A stretch of 64,000 bases of DNA, taken from positions 310,001 through 374,000 of the forward strand of contig NZ_JAUJZH010000003.1 in NCBI RefSeq assembly GCF_030486595.1, read 5' to 3'. Each line of letters starts with the position of its first letter. Positions within the stretch are counted from its first letter, which is position 1. Positions 38,670 to 48,496 of this stretch are shown piece by piece. Source of the DNA: Variovorax ginsengisoli (GTDB lineage: Bacteria > Pseudomonadota > Gammaproteobacteria > Burkholderiales > Burkholderiaceae_C). The position numbers and the translations under genes were made by a program. Under the pieces are notes generated by a model, which saw nothing but the letters and a program-made list of their open reading frames with translations, was not told the origin of the DNA and ran no database searches.

Positions 38670-39788
38670 TCAGGCCGTGATCGGGTAGGCGCCCAGTACT
38701 TTGTAGAACGCGCACAGCTTGCGCAGTTCGACGAGCGCGGCGGCCACGTTGGGTTGCGAGGGATGGCCGTCGAGGTCGATGTAGAAGTAGTACTCCCACT
38801 GGCCGGTGCGGGCCGGCCGCGACTCGAAGCGGGTCATCGAGACGTTGTTGGCCTTGAGCGGCACCAGCAGGTCGTGCACCGCGCCGGGCTGGTTGGGCAC
38901 CGACACCACGAGGCTGGTGCAGTCGCGCCCGGTCGCCGGCGGCATCGCCAGCGTCTGCGGCAGGCAGATGACGGCGAAGCGCGTGCGGTTGTAGGAGTCG
39001 TCCTGGATCGCGTGGGCCACGATGTGCAGCCCGAAGCGGGTGGCCGCGCGTTCGCTGGCCAGGCCGGCCCAGGCCGGATTGCCGGCCGCCAGGCGGGCGC
39101 CTTCGGCGTTGCTCGACACGGCGCGCCGCTCGGCGTTCGGCAGGTGCTTGGCGAGCCAGGTCTGGCACTGGGCCAGCGCCTGCGGATGGGCCAGCACCGC
39201 CTCGATGCCCTCGAGCGAGTTGCTCGAACGCAGCAGGTGGTGGCGCACCAGCAGGCTGACTTCGCCGACCACGTGGGTCGGCGAGTGCAGGAACAGGTCG
39301 AGCGAGCGCGTGACCACGCCCTCGGTGGAGTTCTCGACCCCGACCACGCCGTACTGGGCGCTGCCGGCGGCGGTGGCATGGAAGACCTCGTCGAAGCTGG
39401 CGCAATAGACCAGGTCGGCGGCGCCGCCGAAGTACTCGACCGCGGCCTGCTCGCAGAACGTGCCTTCGGGGCCGAGCACGGCCACCCGCTGCGGCGATTC
39501 GAGCGCCAGGCAGGCCGACATGATCTCGCGCCAGATGGCCGCCACGTGCAGCGCCTTCAGCGGGCCGCCGTTGCTCTGCTGCATCTTCTCGATCACCTGG
39601 GCGACGCGGTCGGGCCGGAAAAAGGGCGTGCCCTCGCGCTTCTTGACCTCGCCGACCTGTTCGGCCACGCGGGCGCGCCGGTTCAGGAGGTCGAGGAGCT
39701 GCTGGTCGAGCGAGTCGATCTGCACGCGCAGATCGGCCAGGCCGGGGGAGGTTTCGGGGGTGGAGGGCGGTGTGGCTGGTGCGGTCAT
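38670..39788 (-). CDS. pheA: Bifunctional chorismate mutase / prephenate dehydratase
   Basis: A 372-residue P-protein. The chorismate mutase domain is residues 17 to about 100 (IDSLDQQLLDLLNRRARVAE). The dehydratase domain starts near 102 (VAVLGPEGTFCEQAAVEYFG) and includes the TRF motif in NRTRFAVICLP near 271. An ACT regulatory domain follows (SRPARTGQWEYYFYIDLDGH). It makes phenylpyruvate and is normally inhibited by phenylalanine through the ACT domain. Confidence 0.96.
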   Translation of the reverse strand: MTAPATPPSTPETSPGLADLRVQIDSLDQQLLDLLNRRARVAEQVGEVKKREGTPFFRPDRVAQVIEKMQQSNGGPLKALHVAAIWREIMSACLALESPQRVAVLGPEGTFCEQAAVEYFGGAADLVYCASFDEVFHATAAGSAQYGVVGVENSTEGVVTRSLDLFLHSPTHVVGEVSLLVRHHLLRSSNSLEGIEAVLAHPQALAQCQTWLAKHLPNAERRAVSSNAEGARLAAGNPAWAGLASERAATRFGLHIVAHAIQDDSYNRTRFAVICLPQTLAMPPATGRDCTSLVVSVPNQPGAVHDLLVPLKANNVSMTRFESRPARTGQWEYYFYIDLDGHPSQPNVAAALVELRKLCAFYKVLGAYPITA

Positions 39789-39823
39789 TGGTCAAGTGCT
39801 CGGTGTCTGCAGGTCCCTAGGCC

Positions 39824-39897
39824 GGCGCCGGGCCGCCCCAAGGCGGCCTGCGGCCCCCTCGGGGGGCAGCGACACACGCAGTGAGGAGCGTGGGGGT
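39824..39897 (-). repeat. GC-rich intergenic repeat, copy 3
   Basis: Read on the minus strand it runs CCCCCACGCTCCTCACTGCG, then CGCTGCCCCCCGAGGGGG and TTGGGGCGGCCCGGCGCCGG, matching copy 1 most closely. It fills most of the gap between serC and pheA, so in the operon mRNA this copy is read in its forward sense, the reverse of copy 2 in the Mrp operon. Confidence 0.85.
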
Positions 39898-39901
39898 CAG
39901 A

Positions 39902-41023
39902 TCAGGCACGCGACCGTTCGAATTCTCGCATGTAGGCCACCAGCGCCTGCACGCCGCCCAGTGGCATGGCGTTGTAGATGCTGGCGCGCATGCCGCCGAC
40001 CGACTTGTGGCCCTTGAGCTGCAGCAGCCCGGCCTCGCGGGCGCCGGCCAGGAAGGCCTCGTTGCGGCTTTCGTCGGCCAGGAAGAAAGGCACGTTCATG
40101 CGCGAGCGGCAGCCGGGATCGACCTTGTTGGCGTAGAAGTCGGAGCCGTCGATGAAGTCGTACAGCAGCCGCGCCTTGGCGATGTTGCGCGCCTCCATGG
40201 CCGCGACGCCGCGCAGTTCGCCTTCCTGCTGCTCCCGCAGCCACTGGAAGGTCAGGCCGGCGATGTAGATGCCCCAGGTCGGGGGCGTGTTGTACATCGA
40301 CTGGTTGTCCGCCACCGTCTTGTAGTTGAAGGCGCTCGGGCAGATCTGGAGCGCATGGCCGAGCAGGTCGTCGCGCACGATCACGATCGTGAGCCCGGCC
40401 GGGCCGAGGTTCTTCTGGGCGCCGCCGAAGGCCAGGCCCACGCGCGACCAGTCGACCGGGCGCGACGCCACGTGCGACGAGAAGTCGATCACCAGCGGTG
40501 CCTTGCTGCCGAGCGCGGCGAGGTCGGGCAGCTGCTGGAATTCGATGCCGTTGATGGTCTCGTTGGTGCAGACGTGCACGTACGACGCATCGGCCGAGAG
40601 CTGCCAGCCGGCCGGATCGGGCAGCCGGGTGTGGCCGTCCGCCGCGTTGCTCGCCACCACCTTCGCCTCGCAGTAGCGCTGGGCTTCCTTGTGCGACTTG
40701 ATGCTCCAGCTGCCCGTGAGGACGAAGTCCGCACGCGTGCCGCGCGACAGGTTCATCGGCACGATCGCGTTCTCGCCCAACCCCCCGCCCTGCATGAACA
40801 GGATGTGGAACTGCGACGGTACCGCGAGCAGTTCGCGGATGTCGGCCTCGGCCTGCGTGCAGATCGCGCCGAACTCCTTGCCGCGATGGCTCATTTCCAT
40901 CACGCCCATGCCGCTGCCATGCCAGTCGAGCATCTCGGCGGCGGCGCGCTGCAGCACCGCCTCCGGCATCGCGGCCGGACCGGCGGAGAAGTTGTACGGG
41001 CGCGGACCCGCGGGCTTCGTCAC
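39902..41023 (-). CDS. serC: Phosphoserine aminotransferase
   Basis: A 373-residue class V aminotransferase. The PLP lysine is in [12 protein letters not shown] near residue 200. [20 protein letters not shown] opens the protein. It acts in serine and pyridoxal phosphate synthesis. Its start overlaps the DUF2059 gene stop by four bases. Confidence 0.97.
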   Translation of the reverse strand: MTKPAGPRPYNFSAGPAAMPEAVLQRAAAEMLDWHGSGMGVMEMSHRGKEFGAICTQAEADIRELLAVPSQFHILFMQGGGLGENAIVPMNLSRGTRADFVLTGSWSIKSHKEAQRYCEAKVVASNAADGHTRLPDPAGWQLSADASYVHVCTNETINGIEFQQLPDLAALGSKAPLVIDFSSHVASRPVDWSRVGLAFGGAQKNLGPAGLTIVIVRDDLLGHALQICPSAFNYKTVADNQSMYNTPPTWGIYIAGLTFQWLREQQEGELRGVAAMEARNIAKARLLYDFIDGSDFYANKVDPGCRSRMNVPFFLADESRNEAFLAGAREAGLLQLKGHKSVGGMRASIYNAMPLGGVQALVAYMREFERSRA

Positions 41024-41604
41024 TTCTTGGCAGGCGCCTTGGCGGGCGCTGCGGGCTTGCCGGCGCCAGCGGCTGCGCCGGTCGGTGCGCCCAGGGCCTT
41101 GGCGACGCTGGCGTCGAGCGCGACCATCTTCGGCTCGATCGTGGCGCGGGTGTCAGCCACCAGCTTCTCGGTCAGGGCGGTCTGCAGCTTGGGGTTGACC
41201 TCCTGGTACTTCTTGCTCAGCGGCGAGCTGATCCAGGCCATGAGCTGCTTGAGCTCATCTTCGCTGAAGTTCTGCTCCATGATCGGGGTCAGGGCGCCCG
41301 GTGCCAGTTGCACGGCCTTGTCGCGCACGATCGGGTAGGCGTCGTCGAAGTACTTCTTGAGCTCGGCATCGGCGGCCTTGGCGGCGGCTTCGCGCTTCTC
41401 GGCCGGCACCTGCGTCTGCAGGTACTGGGAGCCGGCCTGGGCGATCGGGGCGCTCGACTGTTCGACCAGTCCGCGCGCCAGCGATTCGATGCCGGGGCGC
41501 TGCATGTCGATGAACTGCTTGATCAAGGTCGCCTTGTCCTGGGCCATGGCCAGCGAGCTGCCGGCAAGCGCGGCCGTGAGGAGCGCGAGTTTGATTTTTT
41601 TCAC
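41020..41604 (-). CDS. Secreted DUF2059-domain protein
   Basis: A 194-residue exported protein: signal peptide to about residue 21 ([14 protein letters not shown]), a helical DUF2059 region ([24 protein letters not shown] near 113-136), and an Ala/Pro/Lys-rich tail. Function of the domain is unknown. It is coupled by 4-base overlaps to gyrA upstream and serC downstream, a conserved Burkholderiales arrangement. Confidence 0.85.
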   Translation of the reverse strand: MKKIKLALLTAALAGSSLAMAQDKATLIKQFIDMQRPGIESLARGLVEQSSAPIAQAGSQYLQTQVPAEKREAAAKAADAELKKYFDDAYPIVRDKAVQLAPGALTPIMEQNFSEDELKQLMAWISSPLSKKYQEVNPKLQTALTEKLVADTRATIEPKMVALDASVAKALGAPTGAAAGAGKPAAPAKAPAKK

Positions 41605-44252
41605 TGAGGGTTCTCCGTTGAAGAGGGGGTGGAAGTGTCGTCGTCGGCGCCGGGTTCATTCTCGATATTCGCGTCATTCTCGACGATGCGCTGCAGCCCG
41701 CTGAGCTTGGCGCCTTCGTCGAGTCCGATCAGGGTGACGCCTTGCGTCGCTCGCCCCAGTTCGCGGATTTCGGAGACTCGGGTGCGCACGAGGACACCCT
41801 TGTCGGTGATGAGCATGATCTCGTCGTCGGAATGCACGAGAGTCGCGGCCACCACTTTGCCGTTACGTTCACTTTGTTGAATCGCGATCATGCCCTTGGT
41901 TCCCCGGCCGTGACGCGTGTACTCGGTAATGCTTGTACGTTTTCCGTAACCGTTTTCGGTCGCGGTGAGCACGCTCTGCTCTTCGTCCTCGGCCACCAGC
42001 ATGGCGATCACGCCCTGGCCGTCTTCCAGCGTCATGCCGCGCACGCCGCGGGCGTTGCGGCCCATCGGGCGGACGTCGTTCTCGTCGAAGCGCACCGCCT
42101 TGCCGCCGTCGGAGAACAGCATCACGTCGTGGGCGCCGTCGGTCAGCGCGGCACCGATCAGGTAGTCGCCCGGGTCGAGGTCGACCGCGATGATGCCGGC
42201 CTTGCGCGGGTTGCTGAATTCGTCGAGCGCGGTCTTCTTGACCGTGCCCATCGAGGTCGCCATGAAGACGTACTGGTTGGCCGGGAAGGTGCGTTTCTCG
42301 CCGGTGAGCGCCAGCACGACGTTGATCTTCTCGCCCTCCTGCAGCGGGAACATGTTGACGATCGGCCGCCCGCGCGAGCCGCGCGAACCCGCCGGCACCT
42401 CCCAGACCTTGAGCCAGTAGAGCCGGCCGCGGTTCGAGAAGCACAGGATGTAGTCGTGCGTGTTGGCGATGAAGAGTTGGTCGATCCAGTCGTCTTCCTT
42501 GGTTGCCGTCGCCTGCTTGCCGCGGCCGCCGCGCTTCTGGGCCCGGTACTCGCTGAGCGGCTGGCTCTTGATATAGCCGCTGTGCGACAGGGTCACGACC
42601 ATGTCGGTGGGCGTGATCAGGTCCTCGGTCGAGAGGTCGAAGGCGCTGTGTTCGACCAGGCTGCGGCGGGCGCCCAGCTTGCTCTGGCCGAACTCCTGCT
42701 TGATCGCGCCGAGTTCGTCGCCGATGATCACCGAGACCCGCTCCGGCTTGGCCAGGATGTCGAGCAGGTCGTCGATCTCGGCCATCACGTCCTTGTATTC
42801 GGCGACGATCTTGTCCTGTTCGAGGCCGGTCAGGCGCTGCAGGCGCATCTGCAGGATTTCCTGGGCCTGGGTGTCCGACAGCTTGTAGAGGCCGTCGGCG
42901 TGCATGCCGTATTCGCGCTCGAGGCCGTCCGGCCGATAGTCGTCGGCGTTGATCACGCCGCCATCGGCGCGGGTGCGGGTCAGCATCTCGCGCACCAGCT
43001 TGCTGTCCCAGGCGCGGCTCATGAGCTCGGCCTTGGCGACCGGAGGCGTCGGCGCGTTGCGGATGATCGCGATGAATTCGTCGATGTTGGCCAGCGCCAC
43101 CGCCAGGCCTTCGAGCACATGGCCGCGCTCGCGCGCCTTGCGCAGGGTGAACACGGTGCGGCGAGTGACCACTTCGCGGCGGTGCTGAAGGAAGACCTCG
43201 ATCAGGTCCTTGAGGTTGCACAGCTTCGGCTGGCCGTCGACCAGCGCCACCATGTTGATGCCGAAGGTGTCCTGCAGCTGGGTCTGCTTGTAGAGGTTGT
43301 TGAGCACCACCTCGGGCACTTCGCCGCGCTTGAGCTCGATCACCAGCCGCATGCCCGACTTGTCGGACTCGTCCTGGATGTGGCTGATGCCTTCTATCTT
43401 CTTCTCGTGCACCAGCTCGGCCATGCGCTCCTGGAGCGTCTTCTTGTTGACCTGGTAGGGCAGCTCGTCGACGATGATCGCCTGCCGCTGGCCACGGTCG
43501 ATGTCCTCGAAGTGGCACTTGGCGCGCATCACGACCTTGCCGCGGCCGGTGCGGTAGCCGTCCTTGATCCCGTTGATGCCGTAGATGATGCCGGCGGTGG
43601 GGAAGTCGGGCGCCGGCACGATCTCCATCAGGTCGTCGATGCTGGCGTCGGGGTGGCGCAGCAGATGCAGGCAGGCGTCGACCACCTCATTCAGGTTGTG
43701 CGGCGGAATGTTGGTCGCCATGCCGACTGCGATGCCGCCGGCGCCATTGACCAGCAGATTTGGCAGTTTGCTCGGCAATACCAGCGGTTCTTTTTCGGAG
43801 CCGTCGTAATTGGGGCCGAAATCGACTGTTTCCTTGTCGATATCGCCCAGCATTTCGTGGGCAATTTTGGCCAGCCGGATCTCGGTATAGCGCATCGCGG
43901 CCGCCATATCGCCGTCGACCGAGCCGAAATTGCCTTGGCCGTCAACCAGCATGTGGCGCATCGAGAAGTTCTGCGCCATCCGCACGATGGTGTCGTAGAC
44001 CGACTGGTCGCCGTGCGGGTGGTACTTGCCGATGACGTCGCCGACGATACGGGCCGACTTCTTGTAAGGCCGGTTCCAGTCGTTGTTGAGCTCGTGCATG
44101 GCGAAAAGCACGCGCCGATGCACCGGCTTGAGGCCGTCCCGGGCGTCCGGAAGGGCGCGCCCGACGATCACGCTCATGGCGTAATCCAGGTAGCTGCGGC
44201 GCATTTCCTCTTCGAGGCTGATGGGCAGTGTTTCTTTGGCGAACGAGGTCAT
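41601..44252 (-). CDS. gyrA: DNA gyrase subunit A
   Basis: An 883-residue type II topoisomerase subunit. [20 protein letters not shown] opens the breakage-reunion domain, the catalytic Tyr is in [16 protein letters not shown] near 122, and C-terminal beta-pinwheel repeats such as RGVRGM and TKGMIAI follow. The quinolone-resistance region reads [13 protein letters not shown]: residue 83 is Gln, where E. coli has Ser; Asp87 is kept. The ATG at 44252 matches E. coli numbering exactly through residue 83. Confidence 0.98.
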   Translation of the reverse strand: MTSFAKETLPISLEEEMRRSYLDYAMSVIVGRALPDARDGLKPVHRRVLFAMHELNNDWNRPYKKSARIVGDVIGKYHPHGDQSVYDTIVRMAQNFSMRHMLVDGQGNFGSVDGDMAAAMRYTEIRLAKIAHEMLGDIDKETVDFGPNYDGSEKEPLVLPSKLPNLLVNGAGGIAVGMATNIPPHNLNEVVDACLHLLRHPDASIDDLMEIVPAPDFPTAGIIYGINGIKDGYRTGRGKVVMRAKCHFEDIDRGQRQAIIVDELPYQVNKKTLQERMAELVHEKKIEGISHIQDESDKSGMRLVIELKRGEVPEVVLNNLYKQTQLQDTFGINMVALVDGQPKLCNLKDLIEVFLQHRREVVTRRTVFTLRKARERGHVLEGLAVALANIDEFIAIIRNAPTPPVAKAELMSRAWDSKLVREMLTRTRADGGVINADDYRPDGLEREYGMHADGLYKLSDTQAQEILQMRLQRLTGLEQDKIVAEYKDVMAEIDDLLDILAKPERVSVIIGDELGAIKQEFGQSKLGARRSLVEHSAFDLSTEDLITPTDMVVTLSHSGYIKSQPLSEYRAQKRGGRGKQATATKEDDWIDQLFIANTHDYILCFSNRGRLYWLKVWEVPAGSRGSRGRPIVNMFPLQEGEKINVVLALTGEKRTFPANQYVFMATSMGTVKKTALDEFSNPRKAGIIAVDLDPGDYLIGAALTDGAHDVMLFSDGGKAVRFDENDVRPMGRNARGVRGMTLEDGQGVIAMLVAEDEEQSVLTATENGYGKRTSITEYTRHGRGTKGMIAIQQSERNGKVVAATLVHSDDEIMLITDKGVLVRTRVSEIRELGRATQGVTLIGLDEGAKLSGLQRIVENDANIENEPGADDDTSTPSSTENPQ

Positions 44253-44477
44253 GGGCGGCACGCTGACGGCAAGGGAGGCGGAATTTTACGCTGTGGACGG
44301 TGTCGCACCGCCGCAACACAAGGCCGGTATTCCGCCTCCGTCCTACGTTTCCGGGGCGTCTGCGGGGGGGTTTGCCAAAGACCCTATGGCACAATCGCCT
44401 CAACGTTTTGGGTGGTGGTCACTTAAAGCGTCCTTGATTCGCAGCGCGGCTGCGGCTTTTTCCCCAAGAGGAGAACC

Positions 44478-45125
44478 ATGAAGAAACTGAATAAAGTGGC
44501 GATGATGTTTGCAGTCGCTGCGCTCGCCACTGCCGCCGGCGCGCAGACCCGTGTCACCGCTGCGAATGGCGGACCGGTCATCGACAACTGGCAAAACGGC
44601 ACCGGCGAACTGGTCTGGAAGAACGGCACCAATGAACTGTGCTGGCGCGATGCCAACTGGACGCCCGCAACGGCTGCCGCTGGTTGCGACGGCGCTCTGG
44701 TTCCGGCACCTCCTGTGGCTGCTGCTCCCGCTCCCGCACCGGCTCCGGTTCCCCCGGCAGTCGCTGCTTCGAAGGTCACCTTCGCCGCTGACGCCTTCTT
44801 CGACTTCGACAAGTACGTCCTGAAGCCCGAAGGCCGCGCCAAGCTCGACGACCTGGTCTCCAAGATCAAGGACGTGAACCTGGAAGTCATCATCGCCGTG
44901 GGTCACACCGACTGGATCGGCACCGTGGCGTACAACCAGAAGCTGTCGGTCCGCCGCGCTGAAGCCGTCAAGGCCTATCTCGTGTCCAAGGGCATCGAGA
45001 AGAACCGCGTGTACACCGAAGGCAAGGGCAAGAGCCAGCCGATCGCTGACAACCGCACCGCCGAAGGCCGCGCCAAGAACCGCCGCGTGGAAATCGAAGT
45101 GGTCGGCACCCGCCCCAACAAGTGA
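44478..45125 (+). CDS. ompA: OmpA-family outer membrane protein
   Basis: A 215-residue protein with a signal peptide to about residue 22, a short Cys-containing segment (NELCWRDANWTPATAAAGCD), a Pro/Ala linker near 78-95, and a C-terminal OmpA peptidoglycan-binding domain (VGHTDWIGTVAYNQKLSVRR and NRRVEIEVVG). It anchors the outer membrane to the cell wall. A strong AAGAGGAGA ribosome-binding site precedes the ATG and a terminator follows. The 225-base divergent gap to gyrA (44253-44477) must hold both promoters. Confidence 0.94.
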   Translation: MKKLNKVAMMFAVAALATAAGAQTRVTAANGGPVIDNWQNGTGELVWKNGTNELCWRDANWTPATAAAGCDGALVPAPPVAAAPAPAPAPVPPAVAASKVTFAADAFFDFDKYVLKPEGRAKLDDLVSKIKDVNLEVIIAVGHTDWIGTVAYNQKLSVRRAEAVKAYLVSKGIEKNRVYTEGKGKSQPIADNRTAEGRAKNRRVEIEVVGTRPNK

Positions 45126-45144
45126 TTCGCCAGAATCGCTGATG

Positions 45145-45171
45145 AAAACCCCGCCTCGGCGGGGTTTTTTT
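45145..45171 (+). terminator. Rho-independent terminator after ompA
   Basis: AAAACCCCGCC and GGCGGGGTTTT form a stem with a short TC loop, followed by a run of T residues, 20 bases past the ompA stop. Confidence 0.93.
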
Positions 45172-45222
45172 ATGGCCGGCCGCGCGCCGGCATTTCAATT
45201 CGCGACGTTTCATAATCGCTGC

Positions 45223-45942
45223 ATGACCGATACCGTGAATGCCGATCCGGCAGAACTCGCCAAATTTTCCGAACTCGCGCACCGTTGGTGGGATCTCGAA
45301 AGTGAATTCCGGCCGCTGCACGAAATCAATCCGCTGCGGCTCGACTGGATCGACGGCATCGCACCGATTGCCGGGCGCAAGGTGCTCGACGTCGGCTGCG
45401 GCGGCGGAATCCTGGCCGACTCGATGGCGCGCAAGGGCGCCGAGGTGCTGGGTGTCGACCTGGCCGACAAGGCGCTCAAGGTGGCGCAGTTGCATGCACT
45501 GGAGGCCGGCACGCGCGGCGTCAAGTACCGTTCGGTCAGTGCCGAGGCGCTGGCGGCCGAGCAGCCAGCCACTTTCGACGTCGTGACCTGCATGGAGATG
45601 CTCGAACACGTGCCCGATCCGGCCTCCGTCGTCAAGGCCTGCGCCGACCTCGCCAAGCCCGGCGGCTGGGTCTTCTTCTCGACCATCAACCGCAGCCTCA
45701 AGGCCTTCATGCTGGCGATCGTGGGGGCCGAGTACGTGCTCGGCATGCTGCCGCGCGGCACGCACGAATACCAGAAGCTGATCCGACCCAGCGAGCTGGC
45801 CGCTTACTGCCGCGCCGCCGGGCTCGACCTGCGCCATACCCGCGGCCTGGAGCACAACCCGGTGACGCGGCGCTACTGGCTGAGCAGCGACACCAGCGTG
45901 AACTATATGTTCGCCACCCAGAAGCCGGCGGGCTCCCTGTGA
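45223..45942 (+). CDS. ubiG: Ubiquinone biosynthesis O-methyltransferase
   Basis: A 239-residue SAM-dependent methyltransferase. HRWWDLESEFRPLHEINPLR near residue 20 is specific to UbiG and VLDVGCGGGILADSMA near 52 is the SAM site. It performs both O-methylation steps of ubiquinone synthesis. The start at 45223 is the usual UbiG N-terminus. Its stop overlaps the GTG start of gph. Confidence 0.97.
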   Translation: MTDTVNADPAELAKFSELAHRWWDLESEFRPLHEINPLRLDWIDGIAPIAGRKVLDVGCGGGILADSMARKGAEVLGVDLADKALKVAQLHALEAGTRGVKYRSVSAEALAAEQPATFDVVTCMEMLEHVPDPASVVKACADLAKPGGWVFFSTINRSLKAFMLAIVGAEYVLGMLPRGTHEYQKLIRPSELAAYCRAAGLDLRHTRGLEHNPVTRRYWLSSDTSVNYMFATQKPAGSL

Positions 45943-46607
45943 GGCCGGACCGCACCGAAGCCGTCCTGTTCGACCTCGACGGCACCCTGATCGACAGCGC
46001 CCCCGACCTGGGCGCCGCGGCCGACCAGATGCGCACCGAGCGCGGCTTGCCGTCGCTGCCGTTGGCGCGCTATCGCCCGATGGCCGGCGCCGGCGCCCGA
46101 GGCATGTTGGGCGTGGCCTTCGGCATCACGCCTGAAGCGCCCGAATTTCCCGAGCTGCGCGAGGAGTTCTTCGTCAAGTACGAGTCGCGGATGCTGCACA
46201 ACACGCAGGTCTTCGATGGCGTGGCCGAACTGGTCGAGGCCCTGAGGGCTGCCGGGCTGCAGTGGGGCGTGGTGACCAACAAGTCCGAGCGCTTCACCGT
46301 TCCGCTGACGCGCGCGATGGCGCTGTTCGAAAGCGCCCGCGCTATCGTCAGCGGCGACACCACGCCGCATGCCAAGCCGCACCCGGAGCCGCTGTTCGAG
46401 GCGGCGCGCCGGCTCGGCGTCGCGCCTGCGCACTGCATGTATGTAGGCGACGATGAGCGCGACATCCTGGCCGGCCGCGCCGCCGGCATGCGCACGGTGG
46501 CCGCGACGTACGGCTACATGGGCGAGCAGGCCGAAGTGGCGCGCTGGGATGCCGATGCCGCCATCGCTTCGCCCATGGAGCTCTTGAAGTTACTGAAACA
46601 GGCCTAA
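45939..46607 (+). CDS. gph: Phosphoglycolate phosphatase, HAD family
   Basis: A 222-residue HAD hydrolase. Motif I is VLFDLDGTLIDSAPDL, motif II is VVTNKSE, and motifs III/IV are KPHPEP and YVGDDERDILAG. It removes 2-phosphoglycolate. The GTG at 45939 overlaps the ubiG stop (GTGA). The ubiG-gph pairing is usual in Burkholderiales, which supports the specific function, though some HAD specificity is uncertain. Confidence 0.9.
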   Translation: MRPDRTEAVLFDLDGTLIDSAPDLGAAADQMRTERGLPSLPLARYRPMAGAGARGMLGVAFGITPEAPEFPELREEFFVKYESRMLHNTQVFDGVAELVEALRAAGLQWGVVTNKSERFTVPLTRAMALFESARAIVSGDTTPHAKPHPEPLFEAARRLGVAPAHCMYVGDDERDILAGRAAGMRTVAATYGYMGEQAEVARWDADAAIASPMELLKLLKQA

Positions 46608-46610
46608 AAT
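46584..46610 (+). promoter_or_regulatory. Possible promoter of ssrA
   Basis: TTGAAG at 46584-46589 and TAAAAT at 46605-46610 are separated by 15 bases. The expected transcription start falls close to the first G of tmRNA at 46620. The -10 element overlaps the gph stop codon. The short spacer makes this tentative. Confidence 0.45.
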
Positions 46611-46619
46611 GATTGGCTT

Positions 46620-47007
46620 GGGGCTGCACTGGTTTCGACGTGGGTTCGGAATCGCAGCGGGGCATGTCGAGCTGAATGCGCTCGTAAAACAGATTCAAAC
46701 AAACTAACTGCAAACGACGAACGTTTCGCACTCGCCGCTTAATTGCCGGTGAGCTTTGCAACAGCAGGCCGATGGGCTGGGCAAGGGGGCGCTAGAGCAA
46801 TCTGACGCCTCCCGGCTGCAAAGATAATCTACATGGGCTGGTCCTGATCCGGGTACCTTGGGTCGGGACGAGAAAATAGGGTGCTGGCGGCCGGTGTAGC
46901 GTGCGACTGCGCGACACCGGTGGCGAGACTCAAATCAGACCGCTAAACATGTAGATCTGCGCGAAGAAGGCTTGCGGACGGGGGTTCAAATCCCCCCAGC
47001 TCCACCA
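46620..47007 (+). ncRNA. ssrA: tmRNA (ssrA)
   Basis: A 388-base one-piece tmRNA. It begins GGGGCTGCACTGGTTTCGAC and ends with the tRNA-like GGGGTTCAAATCCCCCCAGC and TCCACCA. The resume codon GCA is at 46710 and the tag reading frame 46710-46742 encodes ANDERFALAA before TAA. It rescues stalled ribosomes and marks their products for proteolysis. The 3' end is followed directly by prophage DNA. Confidence 0.97.
46980..47007 (+). other. Probable left prophage attachment site (attL) in the tmRNA 3' end
   Basis: The T-loop and acceptor end of ssrA lie 128 bases from a tyrosine integrase gene pointing toward it, the usual geometry for phages inserted in tmRNA genes. The tmRNA 3' end including CCA is intact, as expected when the recombined core recreates it. 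The duplicate (attR) must lie beyond the right edge, so the core boundaries are inferred. Confidence 0.7.
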
Positions 47008-47135
47008 TACACGGCGGTCAACGCCAATGAAAGACAGATGGCGGGCGGCGGTCGATACCGCCTAAAACCGCCCCAAGTTGGCGTTCGGCTCGCACCGATT
47101 TCGCACGCAGGACGGGGGAAATTCGCACGCGACCC

Positions 47136-48281
47136 TCACCCTACCGCCTTCAGGGTCGCCTTCGGCTTCTTGTAGTCGTCGGCGATGAACTTCCCATAGA
47201 CCGTGAACACCATCGTAGCGTCCTCGTGGCCGAGCTGCTGGGCCAGGTACCACGGGTTCGCGCCGGCCGTCAAGGCTGCGCTGGCGTAGGTGTGCCGGGC
47301 TTGGTAGGGGTTCCGGTAGCGCACCCCTGAGCGGGCCAGCAGCGGCACCCAGAGGGTCTTCCGGATCTGGGCGTCGGTCGTCCATGGCTGGCCGCTGGCC
47401 GGGTTGAGCCACACATGCTCACCCTTGGCCCGGCTCATCGGCTCCTGGGCCCTCAGGGCGGCGATCGCCTCCGGGGTGAGGTCTACGTCCCGGATGCCCG
47501 CCGCGGTCTTCGGACCCTTTTCGACGCCGGCCACCTGGTTCAGGTCGATCCGGACCGTCCCAGCCTTCAGGTTCACTTTGGGCCACTTCATGGCGATCAG
47601 CTCGCCCGGGCGCGGGCCGGCGTTGAACCAGAACTGGACCATGGGCCATTCATCCGCCCGGGCCGCCGCGATGATCAAGGCGCGCTCCTCGGCGGTGAAC
47701 GGGTCGACCTCGTATTCGCTGGCCGTGGCCGTCTGCTTCAGCAGCTTGGTCAGGGCGATCCGCTCGAACGGGTCGAACGCGATCAGGTCGTCGTTCAGGG
47801 CGTCCTCGAACACGCTGCGCAGGGGCGTCAGCAGGTTCCGGGCGAACTTGGCCGTCACCTTCATCTCGCCGATCCAGGACCGCAGGGCGCTCGGCGTGGC
47901 CTCGGCCAGGGTCTTCTCGGCCCAGAACTGCATCCGGTCGCTGTTGATCGCCTTGCGGTAGCCGTCCAGCGTGCTGGGCGACAGGCTCTTGCTCTCTACC
48001 TGGCGCTCGTAGGTCTCCAGCTGGTCCTGCAGCAGCTTGCCGATCAGGACATGCCGGGAGGCGCTGCCGAACTGCTTCGCCTTCGCGCTTCCAGGGAAGT
48101 ATTCGGCGTAGACGAACTCCCCGTCCTTGATCTTCCGCTGGATTTCGACCCGGACCCCGTGGGCGTAGGTCAGCGCGCTCTTGGTGATCTTCTGTGGCGG
48201 CAGCAGCTCCCGGCACTCGGTGCCGCGGTAGCTGAACGCGATCTGGATGCGCTGCTCGTGCTTGAACTCCCGGATGCTCAC
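47136..48281 (-). CDS. int: Tyrosine integrase with arm-binding domain
   Basis: A 381-residue site-specific recombinase. The N-terminal SIREFKHEQRIQIAFSYRG is a DUF3596-type arm-DNA-binding domain, and KQFGSASRHVLIGKLLQDQL lies in the inter-domain/core-binding region. Catalytic motifs are AGPRPGE (Arg), RHTYAS (His) and YGKF (Tyr362). The GTG start at 48281 overlaps the excisionase stop (GTGA). It integrates the phage at the adjacent ssrA end. It is the last gene of the leftward operon, as in lambda. Confidence 0.94.
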   Translation of the reverse strand: MSIREFKHEQRIQIAFSYRGTECRELLPPQKITKSALTYAHGVRVEIQRKIKDGEFVYAEYFPGSAKAKQFGSASRHVLIGKLLQDQLETYERQVESKSLSPSTLDGYRKAINSDRMQFWAEKTLAEATPSALRSWIGEMKVTAKFARNLLTPLRSVFEDALNDDLIAFDPFERIALTKLLKQTATASEYEVDPFTAEERALIIAAARADEWPMVQFWFNAGPRPGELIAMKWPKVNLKAGTVRIDLNQVAGVEKGPKTAAGIRDVDLTPEAIAALRAQEPMSRAKGEHVWLNPASGQPWTTDAQIRKTLWVPLLARSGVRYRNPYQARHTYASAALTAGANPWYLAQQLGHEDATMVFTVYGKFIADDYKKPKATLKAVG

Positions 48282-48496
48282 GCCGCGAGGGCATTCGATG
48301 GCGCCTGGCTTTCCACCCATTTGTTCCACTCCTCGGGGTTGATGTAGAGGTTGCCGTCGGCACCCAGCCGGCACTGTACGCCGTCGGTCCAGACGCGCTT
48401 CCGGCGCCGGGCGTGCACCGCATCGGGGGTGTCGCCGGTCGCCTCGCAGTGCTTTTTGAGCTTGACCCAGCGATAGTTTGATTCGTTGGCGCTCAT
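48278..48496 (-). CDS. xis: Excisionase-like DNA-binding protein
   Basis: A 72-residue basic protein (NYRWVKLKKHCEATGDTPDA then RRRKRVW...INPEEWNKW), the winged-helix pattern of phage excisionases. It overlaps int downstream and an unknown gene upstream by four bases each. Direct coupling to int supports the role. Confidence 0.82.
   Translation of the reverse strand: MSANESNYRWVKLKKHCEATGDTPDAVHARRRKRVWTDGVQCRLGADGNLYINPEEWNKWVESQAPSNALAA

Noticed and set aside
41742..44426. Very long open frame opposite gyrA
   Set aside because: Mirror frame created by codon bias; gyrA motifs are complete on the minus strand.
47047..47062. Hairpin GGCGGTCGATACCGCC as the integrase or tmRNA terminator
   Set aside because: The stem is perfect but neither side has a T tract, so termination is not supported.
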